Shown: positions 1 through 11,782 of the stretch, piece after piece
Layout: each line of letters opens with the position of its first letter
Numbering within the stretch: the stretch's first letter is position 1
DNA from: Lobosporangium transversale
Lineage: Eukaryota > Mortierellomycota > Mortierellomycetes > Mortierellales > Mortierellaceae
Assembly (NCBI RefSeq): GCF_002105155.1
Contig: NW_019029077.1
Location: 1-43,739, forward strand
Length of the DNA: 43,739 bases
Reading direction: 5' to 3'
The notes under the pieces: model-generated
The model's database searches: none
The model's input: only the letters and a program-made list of their open reading frames with translations
What the model was told of the DNA's origin: nothing
Position numbers and translations under genes: made by a program

Positions 1-585
1 GTAATCCCATGTGAAGGTGGTGAAGCTAATACGCTTGTATGGAATGCCTCTAAAGAGGGCCACTATCTGGTTACAGGCTGTGCGGATGGTTCTATCCGGA
101 TGTGGCAGATTGTGAAGGAGAATGAGGAATACTACTACCACCTAAAGTGGAGCACCAAGCAAACAGTCCTTAATGCAAACAACATTCGTATTCAGGATGT
201 AGATGGATTGAGTCAAGTCAACAGGAAGCTTTTATTCCAACGTGGAGCTATAGACGAGCAATCCTCCTCCTTGGCTGTGCATGAGGCGATCAAGAATGTA
301 GGGGCGCCACCAATAGCATCCAAGACCAAGAATGGACCCAGTCAAGTGAGGCATTATCAAGAACCACCAACAAAGGTAGATTTAGAGGCAGATCTAAAGA
401 CAGAAGGGCTGAACGAAGGAACACGATTGATAAGGTTGACAGAAACAAGCCAGTTGATCGGAGGATACCGGCTCAAATGCAGAGTATGCAAGGAATGTAG
501 TATTGCACATATCATTTCATGCGAGCCTTGTGAGTCAAGAGTAAAGTGTGTGGATAGGCAGGAAGTCGTTCAGGATATAGAATAA
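1..585 (+). CDS. WD40-repeat protein, C-terminal part (5' end outside window)
   Basis: The frame is open from base 1 to the TAA ending at 585, so only the C-terminus (about 194 aa) is present. The first 37 residues form the end of a WD40 blade, with a GHYLVTGCADGSIRMWQI strand pattern. A conserved segment follows: a LKW motif, then IQDVDGLSQVNRKLLFQRGA. From memory, this VNxKLLxQRGA ending is typical of the large WD40 (often NACHT-WD40 or pentapeptide-WD40) proteins abundant in Mortierellaceae, so the missing N-terminus may carry a STAND-type NTPase; that is inference. After it comes an unusual extension of about 120 residues, polar and ending in a cysteine cluster (CRVCKEC, later CEPC). The gene converges on the zinc-finger gene, with only about 120 bp between the two stop codons. 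Function is unknown beyond a propeller scaffold. Confidence 0.8.
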   Translation, partial: VIPCEGGEANTLVWNASKEGHYLVTGCADGSIRMWQIVKENEEYYYHLKWSTKQTVLNANNIRIQDVDGLSQVNRKLLFQRGAIDEQSSSLAVHEAIKNVGAPPIASKTKNGPSQVRHYQEPPTKVDLEADLKTEGLNEGTRLIRLTETSQLIGGYRLKCRVCKECSIAHIISCEPCESRVKCVDRQEVVQDIE

Positions 586-704
586 AGTGTTCATTGCCTC
601 TTTACAATCACACCATAAAAAAGAAAGTGCTTGTTGAATAAGAGAGGATAGCTTGAGAAGACTGGTGTGTTTATAGAGAAATATTTAGTGGCTACATCTA
701 TATA

Positions 705-2401
705 CTAGAGGTCTGAATAATCCCAGTCTGCAGGAGCCAAGTAGACTGTATCACCACTTTCAACGCTCGGCAGCTGCTGTAGGCGATCCTGCATGGCAAG
801 TCGTTTGGGTACATCTTCTGGCTCTTTGGCATGAAATATGCTGAATCTCTATCAATGTATTTTTATTTTTTATTTTTTATAAAAAGAAAAAAAAAGTACA
901 TATGCGTTAGATTCTTGTATATGCTTTCTGTTCTGTTCATGCTCAAATATAGGAAATGATACGCATAAAAGTAAAGAATACAAACCTTGGTGGCATCAAA
1001 GGACTGATGCATATTCATAGGTGGTGTAATCTTGAACCACTCTGTGATTTTATCAAGCGATCTGCCTACTGTCCATGTTTTGTCCACAAACACTGCCTTG
1101 TCATTCAGCTGTGGATATAGAGGCGATCGAATATGGAGGTATAGTCTCGAGTTAAGTGGGATCTTGTCTTCACCCTGTCATTCACCACAACAGCAGATGT
1201 TTTTTTTTTTCAAGGCAGAGTACATTTGATTAGCCATTGACTCTTTGCTGTACGATGTTACCATACACATAAATACTTGTTTAGACAATCCGAACAAGTA
1301 CATTCATTACCTGTGCCGATTTTTTCAATTTTAAAACTGATACCATCCGTGGGGCTTTTTTAGCCTTTGGTTTAGTTGCTGTGGATGATCCTGCTGATGA
1401 TAGGATTTTGTTCTCATCTGCCGATCTCGAAGCAGCAGCAGCAGCAGCAGCAGTAGTGGCAGTGGCAGTAGCAGTAGTGGAAGAAGTAGTGGTAGTTGTA
1501 GTAGAGGCAGCAGCCGCTTTTCTTGCTGCAAGTTTTGCTTTAGCCTCTGCAATTGTCTTTTTAGTCGCTTCCGCTCTCTCATTCCTACTCTCCTCGTTCA
1601 CTAATAGTGCTGGCGCTGGTGCTGATGCCGATGTTACTCCTGATGATAATGATAATGATGATGATGATGAGGAGGAGGAGGAGGACACCTTGTTCTCAAA
1701 TGTCTCTTGAATACTCGCTTTGAGTCTCTGTTTCCTTTGTTGTTTCGCAATGGCTTCTTGTTCAAGTTCCTTCAGTTTCGGACAGTCGTGTTCATGAGGG
1801 TGTCGATGTGCTAAACAAAATGTTTGTCCACATCCCCCTCCTCCTCCTCCTCCTACTTCTCCTCCTGGTGTACATGTACATGTATGGACCACTCGACTTT
1901 TAACACGACAACCAGGTTGAGCACAGAGGACAGCTATAGATTGAACAGGTGGAAGGAGATGAATGCGACAGCCGCTTTCCTGGTGTTCTTTGAGCTATTA
2001 TAAAAAGAAGAAGAGGAAGCAAAAACAAAAAAAAACAAAAGCAGCTATTAAACCTTTAGCACTCTACTAATTGTAAAGAAAAGGAATAAAAAGGACTATA
2101 GAAGAAAAAGAGGAATGAACATTGTTGTTAACGCTGGTTTTTTTTTTCTTTTTTTTTCCTTTTTTTTTACAATGGTCGCTGGATCCTGTTGCTTGGCTGT
2201 CAGAACCATCTTTTCACATTGTGGACACTGTTGGACTGAATTAGCCTGAGACTCCTTCAACCATCCTTCGCAGACATGACTTTGTGGTAAGCGGTGAGCA
2301 GAGCAAAAAGTACTATGGCAGAATACACATTCGAACGGTAGAAAGTCAAGGCTCTGACAGGATGCAAAAGTGCAATGGTCTCCAACAGTTGGAAGCTCCA
2401 T
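705..2401 (-). CDS. ZFAND1: ZFAND1/Cuz1-type protein: two AN1 zinc fingers plus ubiquitin-like C-terminal domain
   Basis: Four exons join in frame, all in phase 0: 2401-2171, 1994-1311, 1174-986 and 848-705, giving 415 aa. Residues 1-50 are an AN1 finger with all ligands (CTFASC, FECVFC, HSTFCSAH, SHVC). A second AN1 finger starts at about residue 95 (CAQPGC ... CGQTFCLAHRHPHEHDC). The loop in this second finger is expanded by a run of eight glycines. A low-complexity Ser/Ala/Thr and Lys-rich linker follows. The last two exons give a fold matching the C-terminal ubiquitin-like domain of human ZFAND1 (LYLHIRSPLYPQ ... VFVDKTWTVGRSLDKI). Known members bind Cdc48/p97 and the proteasome and help clear arsenite-induced stress granules; that role is transferred from the family. 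The start is the first ATG before finger 1. Introns are 137-176 nt with GT..AG ends and T-rich 3' parts. Confidence 0.88.
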
Positions 2402-2673
2402 GGATGTTTGTTCTGATTAATAAGGATGGTTTTCTTCTTCGTAACCATGCAACCAAATACAACTGATGCAACCCATGTTTTAATGCCATGTTTAACCACT
2501 GCAGCTGAAAGGTGATCAAATGTGACTGCGAATGTCTAATTGAAAAATATCTCCAACTCGCATAAGCATCGCGTCAAAGTGAAATCTTGTATTTGAATGC
2601 AGTAAAGAATACTATTCAACAATGCTATTTTCTTTTTTATTGTTACTTTTCTATTTTTCATTTTTTTTTCTCT
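2402..2673. other. Intergenic spacer between the CEP120-like and ZFAND1-like genes
   Basis: The 272-bp spacer separates two minus-strand genes in tandem. It should hold the 3' UTR of the upstream gene (T-rich 2628-2675 on the plus strand) and the promoter of the zinc-finger gene. I see no further coding or structured element. Confidence 0.5.
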
Positions 2674-5600
2674 TTAAGAGTGGATGCTTTGATTAGTTGT
2701 GAAGGTAGTGGGTATCAATGAGCTTGCTCCTGTTCCTGCTCCTGCTCCTGAAAACCTGTTACCTGTTGTTGTTGTTGTAGTCTTTTGTTGTGAAGAAGGA
2801 CTCAAGAATTGTGAGGCTCCCATGGATCGCATCATCGTATTATCCACCAATGTCTCATCATGTTCCTCATCCTCCTCCTCATTTAGGCTTGTGTTGCCTA
2901 CTCCTGCATTCGAATGAAAGTATCGAGCATCAACTAAACTCCCTCCTTGCAACTTGCTATGGCTACTACCATCTGCACCACTACTGCTACTTGCTTTTGT
3001 TGGCTTGATTGAAGTAGGGAAAGGCTCATAGGTCGAGCCATTGTTGTTGCTGATCGAATATTGTTGACCTCCACGATAATGTTGCTGTTGTTGCTGCTGT
3101 TGCTGCTGTTGATGTTGCTTTTGTGAAGGTTGTTGACGTTGTTGACTCTGTCCCATAGGATAGTGTCTCTCTTGCTGATGCTGATGATGTCCACCGCCAC
3201 CACGGCCACGGCGACCATATTGGCTATAGTCATCTGTTCCTTCGTCATCTTCATCTTCATCTCGATGATCATGGCGGTATCGATCGCTTCCACGGCTCAG
3301 AGATCCTTGATGGGGATGATCCCATGACATGTCATCATCTGGGAAGAGAGGCTGCATCTGATGTTGCAACATCTCAAGCTCGGTCTTGATGCCTCGGAGG
3401 ATGATTCGATCCTGGCCATGGTCTGCTTCAGCACGTGTCATTCCCATCAGCTTCAGCTGATCCACTTCATTGAACTGTTGCATCATCTTGATCTCCATCC
3501 CCATCTGAAGATCTTGACGCATCGATGCGATCTCTTGCAAAGAATGAGTCCAAAGGGCCTTGTAGTGCTCCTTGTAGTTGTTGGCAAACGTGACATCATT
3601 CATCAGCTTGCTATTGGTTGACTCGAGCTCTGCAATCTTCTTGTGGAGTGCTGCAATGCTGGATGTATTGAGATGAGCTGGGTGCTCTTGACGGTACTGA
3701 TTGAACTCTGCCTCCAACAGTTGGTTCTGTCTTTGGAGTGCTCGGAAACGGTCCTGGAGCAAAAAGAAGTCCTGTGGACTAGGATTGCTACCCAAGATAG
3801 GTTGCGATCCAGCACCAACACCAGCACCACTGCTACCACTGCCAACACCTGCTGTTGTAGATGATGACAAAGCCTGAGTGGTAACGAATGGCTGATCAGG
3901 ATTCTGGAATGAGCCTTGTGAATATCCATGGCGATCCATGACCTTTTGGAAATTGGCTTGTTGACGCTGCAAAGCCTCCTCAGCTCGCAACAGCTTACGC
4001 TCACGAAACTCGAGCGCAATCAACTGCTTCTGTACTTGGTAATCAAGAGCCTTCAGATCCTTCACCTTCTGTTGAGCCTTCTGAGAGATCTGACTCTCAG
4101 CTCCATCAACACCCACAGCGCCCTTGCTCTCCAATCCATCGATTGTCAAGGAAGGACGTCTTGTCTTTTCAGCTTGAAGGGTCTGCTGAAGTGAATGAGG
4201 AAGGCTTGAGATAGGCGAGCGACGAAGGAGGTCATACTCGACTTGGCGATTCAACTCGACTTGTTTAGCAAGCTGTTGCTTCAAAGCCATCTGATAGTCC
4301 ATAGGGGGATCATTCTTTCCAGATGGACTCGAGGGCTTTCCATATGGGTGATGGTGGTGAGGATGGCTGTTCTGATGAGCCTGTGACAAGTGGCGGACCT
4401 GAGAGAGTCGAACAGAGGTGGGTCTTTGACTGGATCGGCTTGGAGCAGCTGATGTCTCGGCTCGTTCTTGATCACTGTAACCTTCTGCAAAATGAGACGA
4501 GTTACGCTGCTTTCTCTGACTACGCACTTCCTCATGCTCAGATGGCAATACTTCGACATTGTGACCACGAGGATGGAAACCATACTGAGGCTCAGGTCCA
4601 GCTGTAGACAGATCATTAGACGGACCTCTAGAGTGGTGGTGGAGCTCCATCGAGTGCACAGGCGTTGTTGACAGGATCTCACTCTGTTGACTATCAAAGT
4701 ACTCGCCAAGATCCTCAAGAGAGCATGCAAATTGGATTTCTCCCACAGGACTGCTACCACCTTCGAGTACGACTACAAAACTGGATTGAAGACGCTGCAT
4801 ATGGCCTTCTGTTGTTGGTTCAGCATCCTCATCTAGGATATCAATAAGATGAATCTGGCCAGAGGCATGAAGGACATTTTGCCTAGTCTCCGGATGCTGG
4901 CACCAGACCTCGACCACCAATGGTGTTTTGAGTTGGTTGCGAAGAGCTTGTGGAGTTTGGCACAACTGGAAGGTGCGACAGCTATCAGGTAGAGATGTTG
5001 GCACAAGTCTCGATGCATTGATAGGAGGTTGAGTAGACTTTGGACCAAAAGGACGGTAGTTGTATCTCAACGAGACATTGTTCAGGTTGCGGGACAATGC
5101 CTTGAATGTGCGGAGCTCAATCGAGAACTTGTAATCATGTCGACGAGGTGAACGAGATGAAGTGGAGGAACTCAAGTTCCTGGAGGTGTCTACCTCAATG
5201 GCAGCAGGTCTGGCTCTCTTGGAAGCAGTGCCTTGTGATGCGCGACGGATGGCAGGAGTGTTGGGAGTAGCAAGAGTATTCAAATCACGAGTCACATGCA
5301 TAGCCACTTGCACAAAGGCAACCTCCGATGGCTCAGGCTTGGATCCTTCTTCATGCAAAGGAACAGCTGGCTGGAAAGGATAGAACTGAGCACTTGCATG
5401 GAACAGATTGGCTGTGCCGTGAAGGAGAATGACAGCAAGAGGGATGGTAGCAGTCCCAATGAGATTGGATCCATGGCAAAGATGGATCAAGAGTTGCTCT
5501 CCATCTCGGAAGTGTTGGTACATTGACTCCATCGATGACTTGAGTCTCAGTGCGATCTCTTCAATTGGTGCGCCTGCCTCGGTCTTGTTAAGGAGCTGTG

Positions 5601-7744
5601 TTGCCACACTGTTGCCGAGGAAGGTGTAGTAGAGGAAGAGTCCTTGCTCAACAGCCTCGACATTTTTACCTTGGGTGGTTGCATAGCGCTCTACTAAGCT
5701 ATCCATGTTCCTTGTTGCCTGGATGGTGATGGTGAAGATGAAGAAGTCGCGACCAACACCGAGCTGAAGGAATCCTTTTGATTTGACCTCGGTAGGGATG
5801 ATGACCTCACCAACATCGACTGGGATATCCATCTGCATCGACTCATCATCATCGAATTCAGGTACACCAGTCTCTGGATCATCTCGAGTTCGATAGAAAG
5901 ATCGATCTCCGATAGGCACATGAGCATCACGGCCATCATCTTCGTACCGATCCTCGTCCTCTTCCTCTTCTTCTTCAAGCCCATGGAGTGCAGCAGCAGG
6001 AGTCTTTTTGAAATGAGACTGGATCTGACTCAAATACTCGGCTTCTTCAGAGGAGGTGGATTCGATGCTGGTCAGGACATTATCGATCGTAGGATTGACA
6101 TCTGAGATACCTTCATCGATCGTAAAAGCAATCTTGAGCTCTGGTTGCAGGCCACGGTATCCTGAAGCGTTGGCACCGGTCAAGGCGGCCCATTGTTCTT
6201 CTGCTGATTCAGGCTCGAATGCGGAAGAGAGATCCAAGATGATGTGTCCCAAGGTCTCTTCTTCGTTTGTCTTTTGGTTGATGGAGAAACAGGTGAGCTT
6301 GAGAGAAGCATGCTCGATGCGGAGGATGTCCAGGACTTCAGCATCCAGGTCCCAGGCGAGTTCAGTATCCCAGATAGGGTACGGGGTTTGCTCGACAGGA
6401 TCTGTGCTGAGGATTTCTGGGTAGGAATGGCTATTTGTCTCTGGGTTCTCGATGAAGAGAGCATCATTGAACTGGCACTGGACCATCAATTGACAGTCGG
6501 GATCACGAAGGAAATAGCGACCTATTTCAGGCAAAGGAAGGGAGCAAAGTTAATTGATGTCTAGTTAGAAGAGAGACCAATAGGACATGAACAACTTTGC
6601 CGAGGTTAGTGGTAAAAAAAGAAATTGAAATAATCAATGTTATATTGCTGCTGTGATGGAAGGAGAGGGAGGGAGCGTGCGAGTATTTGGATGTTTGGAG
6701 TAATGAGTGAATATGCAGATGCGTGTGGTTGTCCAAGGACAAGGACAAGGCCAAGGCCAAGATTGCTTTGTGCCTTGGCTTTGTTGTTTTTGTGTTTTTG
6801 GTTTGGGTAATTGTGCAACACACTGCCATCATCGTGTACAACATCGAGGCAGTGCAGAAGGAAAAAAGAACAAAGTCCGCCTCTTTGACTTCCCATCGCT
6901 TGTTCCTCTCGACTGATCTACAAAGAACATACAACTGTACACACAAGGGGAAAAAAGAAAGAAAAAAAGAAAGAGAGATTGCAGGACAAAGAAATAAGGA
7001 AAGCCTTTTATTTGTCATCTTCAGCCCTGTAATGCTTTTTTATTTTGTTTCCCAAGCTCTTCTCTTTGTCCTTTTGTTGCGCGCGTGCCAAAGCAAAGAA
7101 GAGATTGAGGAAAGTACGCGAACAAACAAGACTGATTTGATGGCTTGGGAAGAAAAAAAAAAAAAAAACGCGACCAGTTCAGAAATCAACGCCAACGACG
7201 CCATCAATTGCTGGAGACACGATTGAGGAGAAAAAGATCAGATTTTATAAAATTCAGACGACCAAAGTAGAAAAAGGCTTTGGTGTAAACCTATTCCCAT
7301 GTACCATCGTAAGGTACTTGAGCAGGATAGCAAAGAAGAAAAACAATGAATGCAGATGTGGGGAGAGAGGGCAGGGAAGGAGAAAGGAGGACAGAGGAAA
7401 AAAGAAGAGCCCATAAAATTCATGGAACAATGATATTTAATGACACAATTGCTATCCGATTCAACACACTTTTCATGTGGATACAAGGCAATTGTACCAC
7501 AAGTAACAAAAAGTAACAAAAAGTAACAAAAAGTAACAAAAATAAAAGAAACAAGTAGCAAACAGCAATGCAAACGAAACAAAAAAGAATATTTGACAAT
7601 GGAGCAAAAAGGAAAAGGGATCAATTGTGAACAATTGAACAAGAAATAAAAAAAAAAAAAAATAAGAATTAAAGACTCACCCTCGACAATGGTAACAAGG
7701 ATCGTATATCTTGGTGTTGGACTCGTTCTGGGTTCTGCTGACAT
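2674..7744 (-). CDS. CEP120: CEP120-like protein (C2 domains plus coiled coil)
   Basis: Exon 1 (7744-7681) encodes 21 residues plus one base, ending YTILVTIVEG across the junction. A 1159-nt intron (GTGAGT..ATAG) leads to exon 2 (6521-2674), giving about 1303 aa. Joined, the N-terminus lines up with the first C2 domain of animal CEP120 (LxVxILEGR.F ... DPVxxT ... TELAW). Further matches are ELAWDLDAEVL, GHIILDL near residue 110, the DUF3668-like region at about residues 270-400, and a second C2-like block (YDYKFSIELRTFKAL) at about 480. A long coiled coil spans about residues 835-1075 (LESTNSKLMNDV, YKEHYKALWTHSLQEI). The tail is disordered, with a polyQ run at about residue 1140 and Thr-, Ser- and Gly-rich stretches. 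In animals and flagellates CEP120 builds centrioles and basal bodies. Its role in a fungus without flagella is unknown. Confidence 0.85.
6522..7680 (-). other. Long first intron of the CEP120-like gene
   Basis: The donor GAGG|GTGAGT and the acceptor CTGAAATAG|GTCGC restore the C2-domain reading frame with phase 1 on both sides. The intron is about ten times longer than the other introns in this window. It contains four 10-bp copies of AAGTAACAAA (7501-7540), a 15-A run near 7150 and a 16-A run near 7650. A transcribed regulatory element or small RNA inside it is possible, but nothing specific is visible. Confidence 0.75.
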
Positions 7745-8428
7745 ACTGATGGGCAGACTAATTGATTGACTGAATTCCTATTTCTCGCGACTGGTCTGAA
7801 TCTGATAATTGGGACCGAGCAATGGTGCCTTGGGGGATAGATATGCGTGTCTTTTTTTATTTTTATTGTTTTGATCAAGTTGGGCGAGTGTCAGGTGAAA
7901 GAAGAGGTGTTGTGTGGGAATTAAGGACAGAGGATTGCTTGGAGGAGGGAAATAGGGTAAAGGAGATCTAGAAGAGAGGGAATCTAGTGGATGTAAAGGG
8001 GCAGAAGGAAATAAAACGGGGAATGGAGGAGAATGAAAGAGCAGAGGGTCAGAAGGGTAGAAGGGTAAAAGGGCAAGAGGAAGAGTGGGGGGAATGAACC
8101 CGGGGTATAAGGAATGGTGCAAGGAAAGCAAAGTGAGGGGAGAGGAAAGAGAAAGAGGGCGATTAAGAATTAGATTAGAAATTACGATTATAATGTACAA
8201 ATGGGTTAAGTCAACATTAGAAAAGAAAAGAAAGGAAAAATAAAGAAAAGACAATGAAGAGATGAGCAAAAAGAAGAGAGGAAAAGAAGAGAGGAAAAGA
8301 ATGAAAAAGAAAGACATGGTACGTATGCACAAAGAAAAAGAAAAAGAAAAAGAAGCAAGTTGAACAAGAAACAGCTTAAGAGATGAACATCCTAGACATA
8401 AACAATCCCTTTCATTCATCCATCTTGC

Positions 8429-8429
8429 C

Positions 8430-8466
<37 letters not shown>
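8429..8466. repeat. (CTGT)n microsatellite
   Basis: About nine perfect CTGT units in a row, followed by degenerate CTGTTTCT units. It lies upstream of the CEP120-like gene. Confidence 0.95.
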
Positions 8467-8468
<2 letters not shown>

Positions 8469-9889
8469 GTTTCTCTGTTTCTTTGCCTCTTTTGTCTTTT
8501 GTGTCTCCTCGAGGGGAAAAGAGAGATGCTTTGTCAATGGTGACCAGAAAAAGTCAATGCTGTTCCCCTGTCCACGTGGTGCCAGCATCTTTTCTTTTTT
8601 TTTTTTTTTTTTTCACAACGCAGCCTCGTCCCTTGACATGATTTGATCTTGTACAAGTACGAGTTCAAGTCATTGTTTAATGCCAAAGCAAAGAGGACAG
8701 GGGAATAAACGCGTATAAGATCCATTTATCCATTCATCCATTCATCCATTCATCATTTGGAAGAAAAGGGAATAAGGTCGCATGGATAGATATCCCCAAA
8801 AGATATAAAACAAAATAAAATAAAATAAAATCTTGACTAACGTATAAAAATCCAAAAGGTTGCATTGCATGCATGCATACATCAAGGTAAGCAACAACAG
8901 CAACAGCAACACCAACAGCAATAACAACAATAACAATAATAACGATATTGCATTCTTGTTCTTGTTTCAAGGTTTTTTTATCTGTGGAGAGATAGGGAGA
9001 GTTTGGCGATAGGGCAACGAGGGAGAGTTTTTTTTTTTTTTTTTTGCAGCAAGGATATAAAAAATAAAAGCGGTGTGGATATGTAAATAAAATAAAAGAA
9101 AATAGAATAGAATACCATTCGGTATATAAAAAAGGGCAAGCGGTAATCCGGGACAGAGCTGTGTCATCGGATGGATGCAATTGGTCATGAACAATTGGGA
9201 CCCGGTAAAGGACTCTTTGGGTGTTGGATGGAGAGCGTATGGAGGATCATTCCTTACCGTCAGGTCGTAGTAACGGGAAAAAAAAAAAAAAAAAGACAAA
9301 AAGGTCGCGGTATCTTTTTCTTTTCTTTTCTGTTAAAAGTCAATTAGAATGAATGGGAGGAATGAATAGATGCAGTCGAGGATATAATAAAAAAAGAAAA
9401 AAACCGTAACGGGAACAATGAATAGCAATCAAAAATGGGCAAAGCAACAAAGGTCAACGGGAAAATACAAAAAAAAATATAAAGTGTATATAAAAAATAA
9501 AAAGTTGAAAGTATATCTTTCTTTTTTCTTTTTTCTTTTTTTCTTTTTTTTTTTTTTTTTAATTGTAATGAAATGAAATGAAATGAATGTAATGAATTAA
9601 TGAATGGGTCAATGACAATGATCGTAACAAATGAATTCGTTAAATGAAGTGATGCCTGTGGAAGGTTGGAAGGGGTCGTTAGTGATGTTCGTTAACAGAT
9701 AGGATTAGGGCAAATGGAGAAAGAGCGTATTAGTGAATGTGTGGATGGAAGAGAGAGAAAAGAGAGAGAAAAGAGAGAAAAAAGAGAGAGGAAAGGATGG
9801 TCGTTGGATTGTCAATGTGGCAAGTCTATAGCAAACAAGTGCAAAGTGCAGAGCAAGTACATGTAGATTGCAAGTATTCAGCCAGCAAT

Positions 9890-9914
9890 TACAATTACAA
9901 TTACAATTACAATA
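9890..9914. repeat. (AATTAC)n microsatellite
   Basis: Four near-perfect AATTAC units, followed by degenerate GATTACGATTACGA sequence. Confidence 0.9.
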
Positions 9915-10574
9915 GCATTTGCAATTTCGATTACGATTACGAGTGCAATTCCAAGCGGCAATCACAGTAACCAGCCTGTGATGCTCTCGTTGGAAAAGAG
10001 AAAAGAGAAGGTCCCAACCGGCGCCCGAGTCGATTCAATTTTAGGTCAATGTCGCACGAGAGACTATGTGATCATAGACCAAATATAATGCAAATTGCAT
10101 TCCATTCCATTACATCAACCAAGAATGATCACACACACACACACAAAGAAAAAAAGAAAGAAAGAAAGAAAGAAAGAGAAAGGGAGACAAGGACAAAGAA
10201 ATGAATTGGATCTTGTTACTGTTACACGCGGCGAGAAATGAAGGGAAAGGGTATATAAAATACGGATGGATCGATGGATGGTCAGCCAGACCGGGTTTAA
10301 TTATAACTCTTTCCAATTAAAAAAATAAAATAAAAAGAAAAAAGGATGAGCAAGAGCAAAAGTATGTTTATGAGCATGACCATGAGCATTGATGAGCATG
10401 ATATGATTTGTGTGAGGGCTCACTTTTTTTTTTTTTTTTTTTGATTTGCATTTTGCATTGAGTTTTTGTATAGTTTAAGTGTATATTTGTAAACATGTCC
10501 AAAGGTCTAGGGAAAAAAGAAGGAAAAGAAGAACAACAAGAACAAGAACAAGAACAAGAAGAAAAGAAAAAAGA

Positions 10575-10636
10575 AATGAAATGAAAGAAAAGAAAAGAAA
10601 AGAAAAGAAAAGAAAAGAAAAGAAAAGAAAAGAAAA
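10575..10636. repeat. (GAAAA)n microsatellite
   Basis: About eleven uninterrupted GAAAA-type pentamers. On the opposite strand this gives the alternating FF(S/L)F translations that look like ORFs. Confidence 0.95.
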
Positions 10637-10872
10637 AGTGCGAATTGCGAAAAAGTTGTATGAATGGCTTGGATAATCACATATATATATATAGAGTGTA
10701 TTATCATACAGATATACTCATATTTATACACATGTGCACACACAATCAAATGCAGGCCAAATGCATATGCAACTGCAAAATGCAAACGCTAATGCTTATG
10801 CAAACGCAAAGATGCTACTTAATGATGCAAAGTGTAGATGTCCATGACAAAATGTCTGCATCGGTGCATTAC

Positions 10873-10951
10873 CTTTTGAATGTTCTCTGCAGCAAGCTTA
10901 ATCAGTCTGAGACAAACCGTTGTCCGTTCCTGAAACAGTTCACACCGAATT
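10873..10951 (-). other. Isolated exon-like segment, gene not identified
   Basis: On the minus strand a 79-nt segment has a convincing acceptor (GTGATTTGCAG|A) and donor (AAAAG|GTAATG). It encodes 26 amphipathic residues, including ELFQERTTVCLRLIKLAAEN, within otherwise low-complexity DNA. The pattern faintly recalls the RasGEF-type helix ERxxVLxxFIKIA, but I could not find flanking exons that extend a domain. It may be a relic exon or part of a gene with very small exons. Confidence 0.25.
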
Positions 10952-11770
10952 CTGCAAATCACCCGAGATTGGTTAATAAAGTAATCAAAAGCAATCGAAG
11001 GAATAAAAAAAAAAAAAATGGCACTGACGTCTTTCTTTGTCTGCAGATATTCTTTCTTCCTCCTTTGATCGATCTGACCTTGCACGAATACCCGTTCAAG
11101 TGTTGATCAACCAAACAGACAGGAAGGAATAAAGGGGGGAAAAAAAATAAAAACAAAAAGTATAGAAAGGATGGGGACAAACAAAATGATAAAAATGCAT
11201 ATAGTTCTTTTCTTTTTAAACCTTTCTTTCTTTTTATATATTTTTCATAACCTTCTCCTTCCTCTCTCCTTCCTCTTCAGCTTCAGCTTCATCTTCATCT
11301 TCATCTTCCATCCCCCCTTCCCCTTCCCCTTCTCTTCCTTTTTTTGCTCACTCATTCTCGCCACTCGATCTAATTTCAATACGACTACGCCACTTCATAT
11401 CCACACAATCACACTCCATACTAATCCTTTGTATATATATATACCTATACTATTAAATATATATCAACAAGGTCGTCTTTCTATCCACCTTCGCCCCTCT
11501 CCCTTACCAATCTGTCTATTGTCTCAAGAATGTGAGCACTTTCTCAAGAAGAAATAAAGAAACAAGGGCTTCTACAAGTTTCTTTATTCTCTACAGCAGT
11601 ATAAATTTTTACATGTCATGCAAGTAGACGTTCTATTGCCCCTGCAACTTTGCTTACATAGTCATGCATCATCTTCATTTACAGTTTCAACTCTGATTTC
11701 ATTTTCTTGAAACATGCTTTATCCTTTTGTTGATTCATTTCCATCCATACACACGGAGATTGCTCATCCA

Positions 11771-11782
11771 GGGGGGGGGGGG
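11771..11782. repeat. Poly-G tract
   Basis: A run of about 12 G, rare in this A/T-rich region. Confidence 0.9.

Noticed and set aside
1281-1892. Alternative frames over the Ser/Ala linker of the zinc-finger gene (poly-Leu, poly-Asp/Glu)
   Set aside because: They come from trinucleotide runs read in other frames; only the frame that splices to both AN1 fingers is supported.
7778-8419. 213-codon minus-strand frame rich in Phe, Leu, Ser and Pro
   Set aside because: Low-complexity translation of a purine-rich strand with no domain, no splice context and no homology recognised.
11171-11557. 128-codon plus-strand frame with apparent hydrophobic segments
   Set aside because: Phe/Pro/Ser/Ile translation of pyrimidine-rich simple sequence; membrane-like only by composition.
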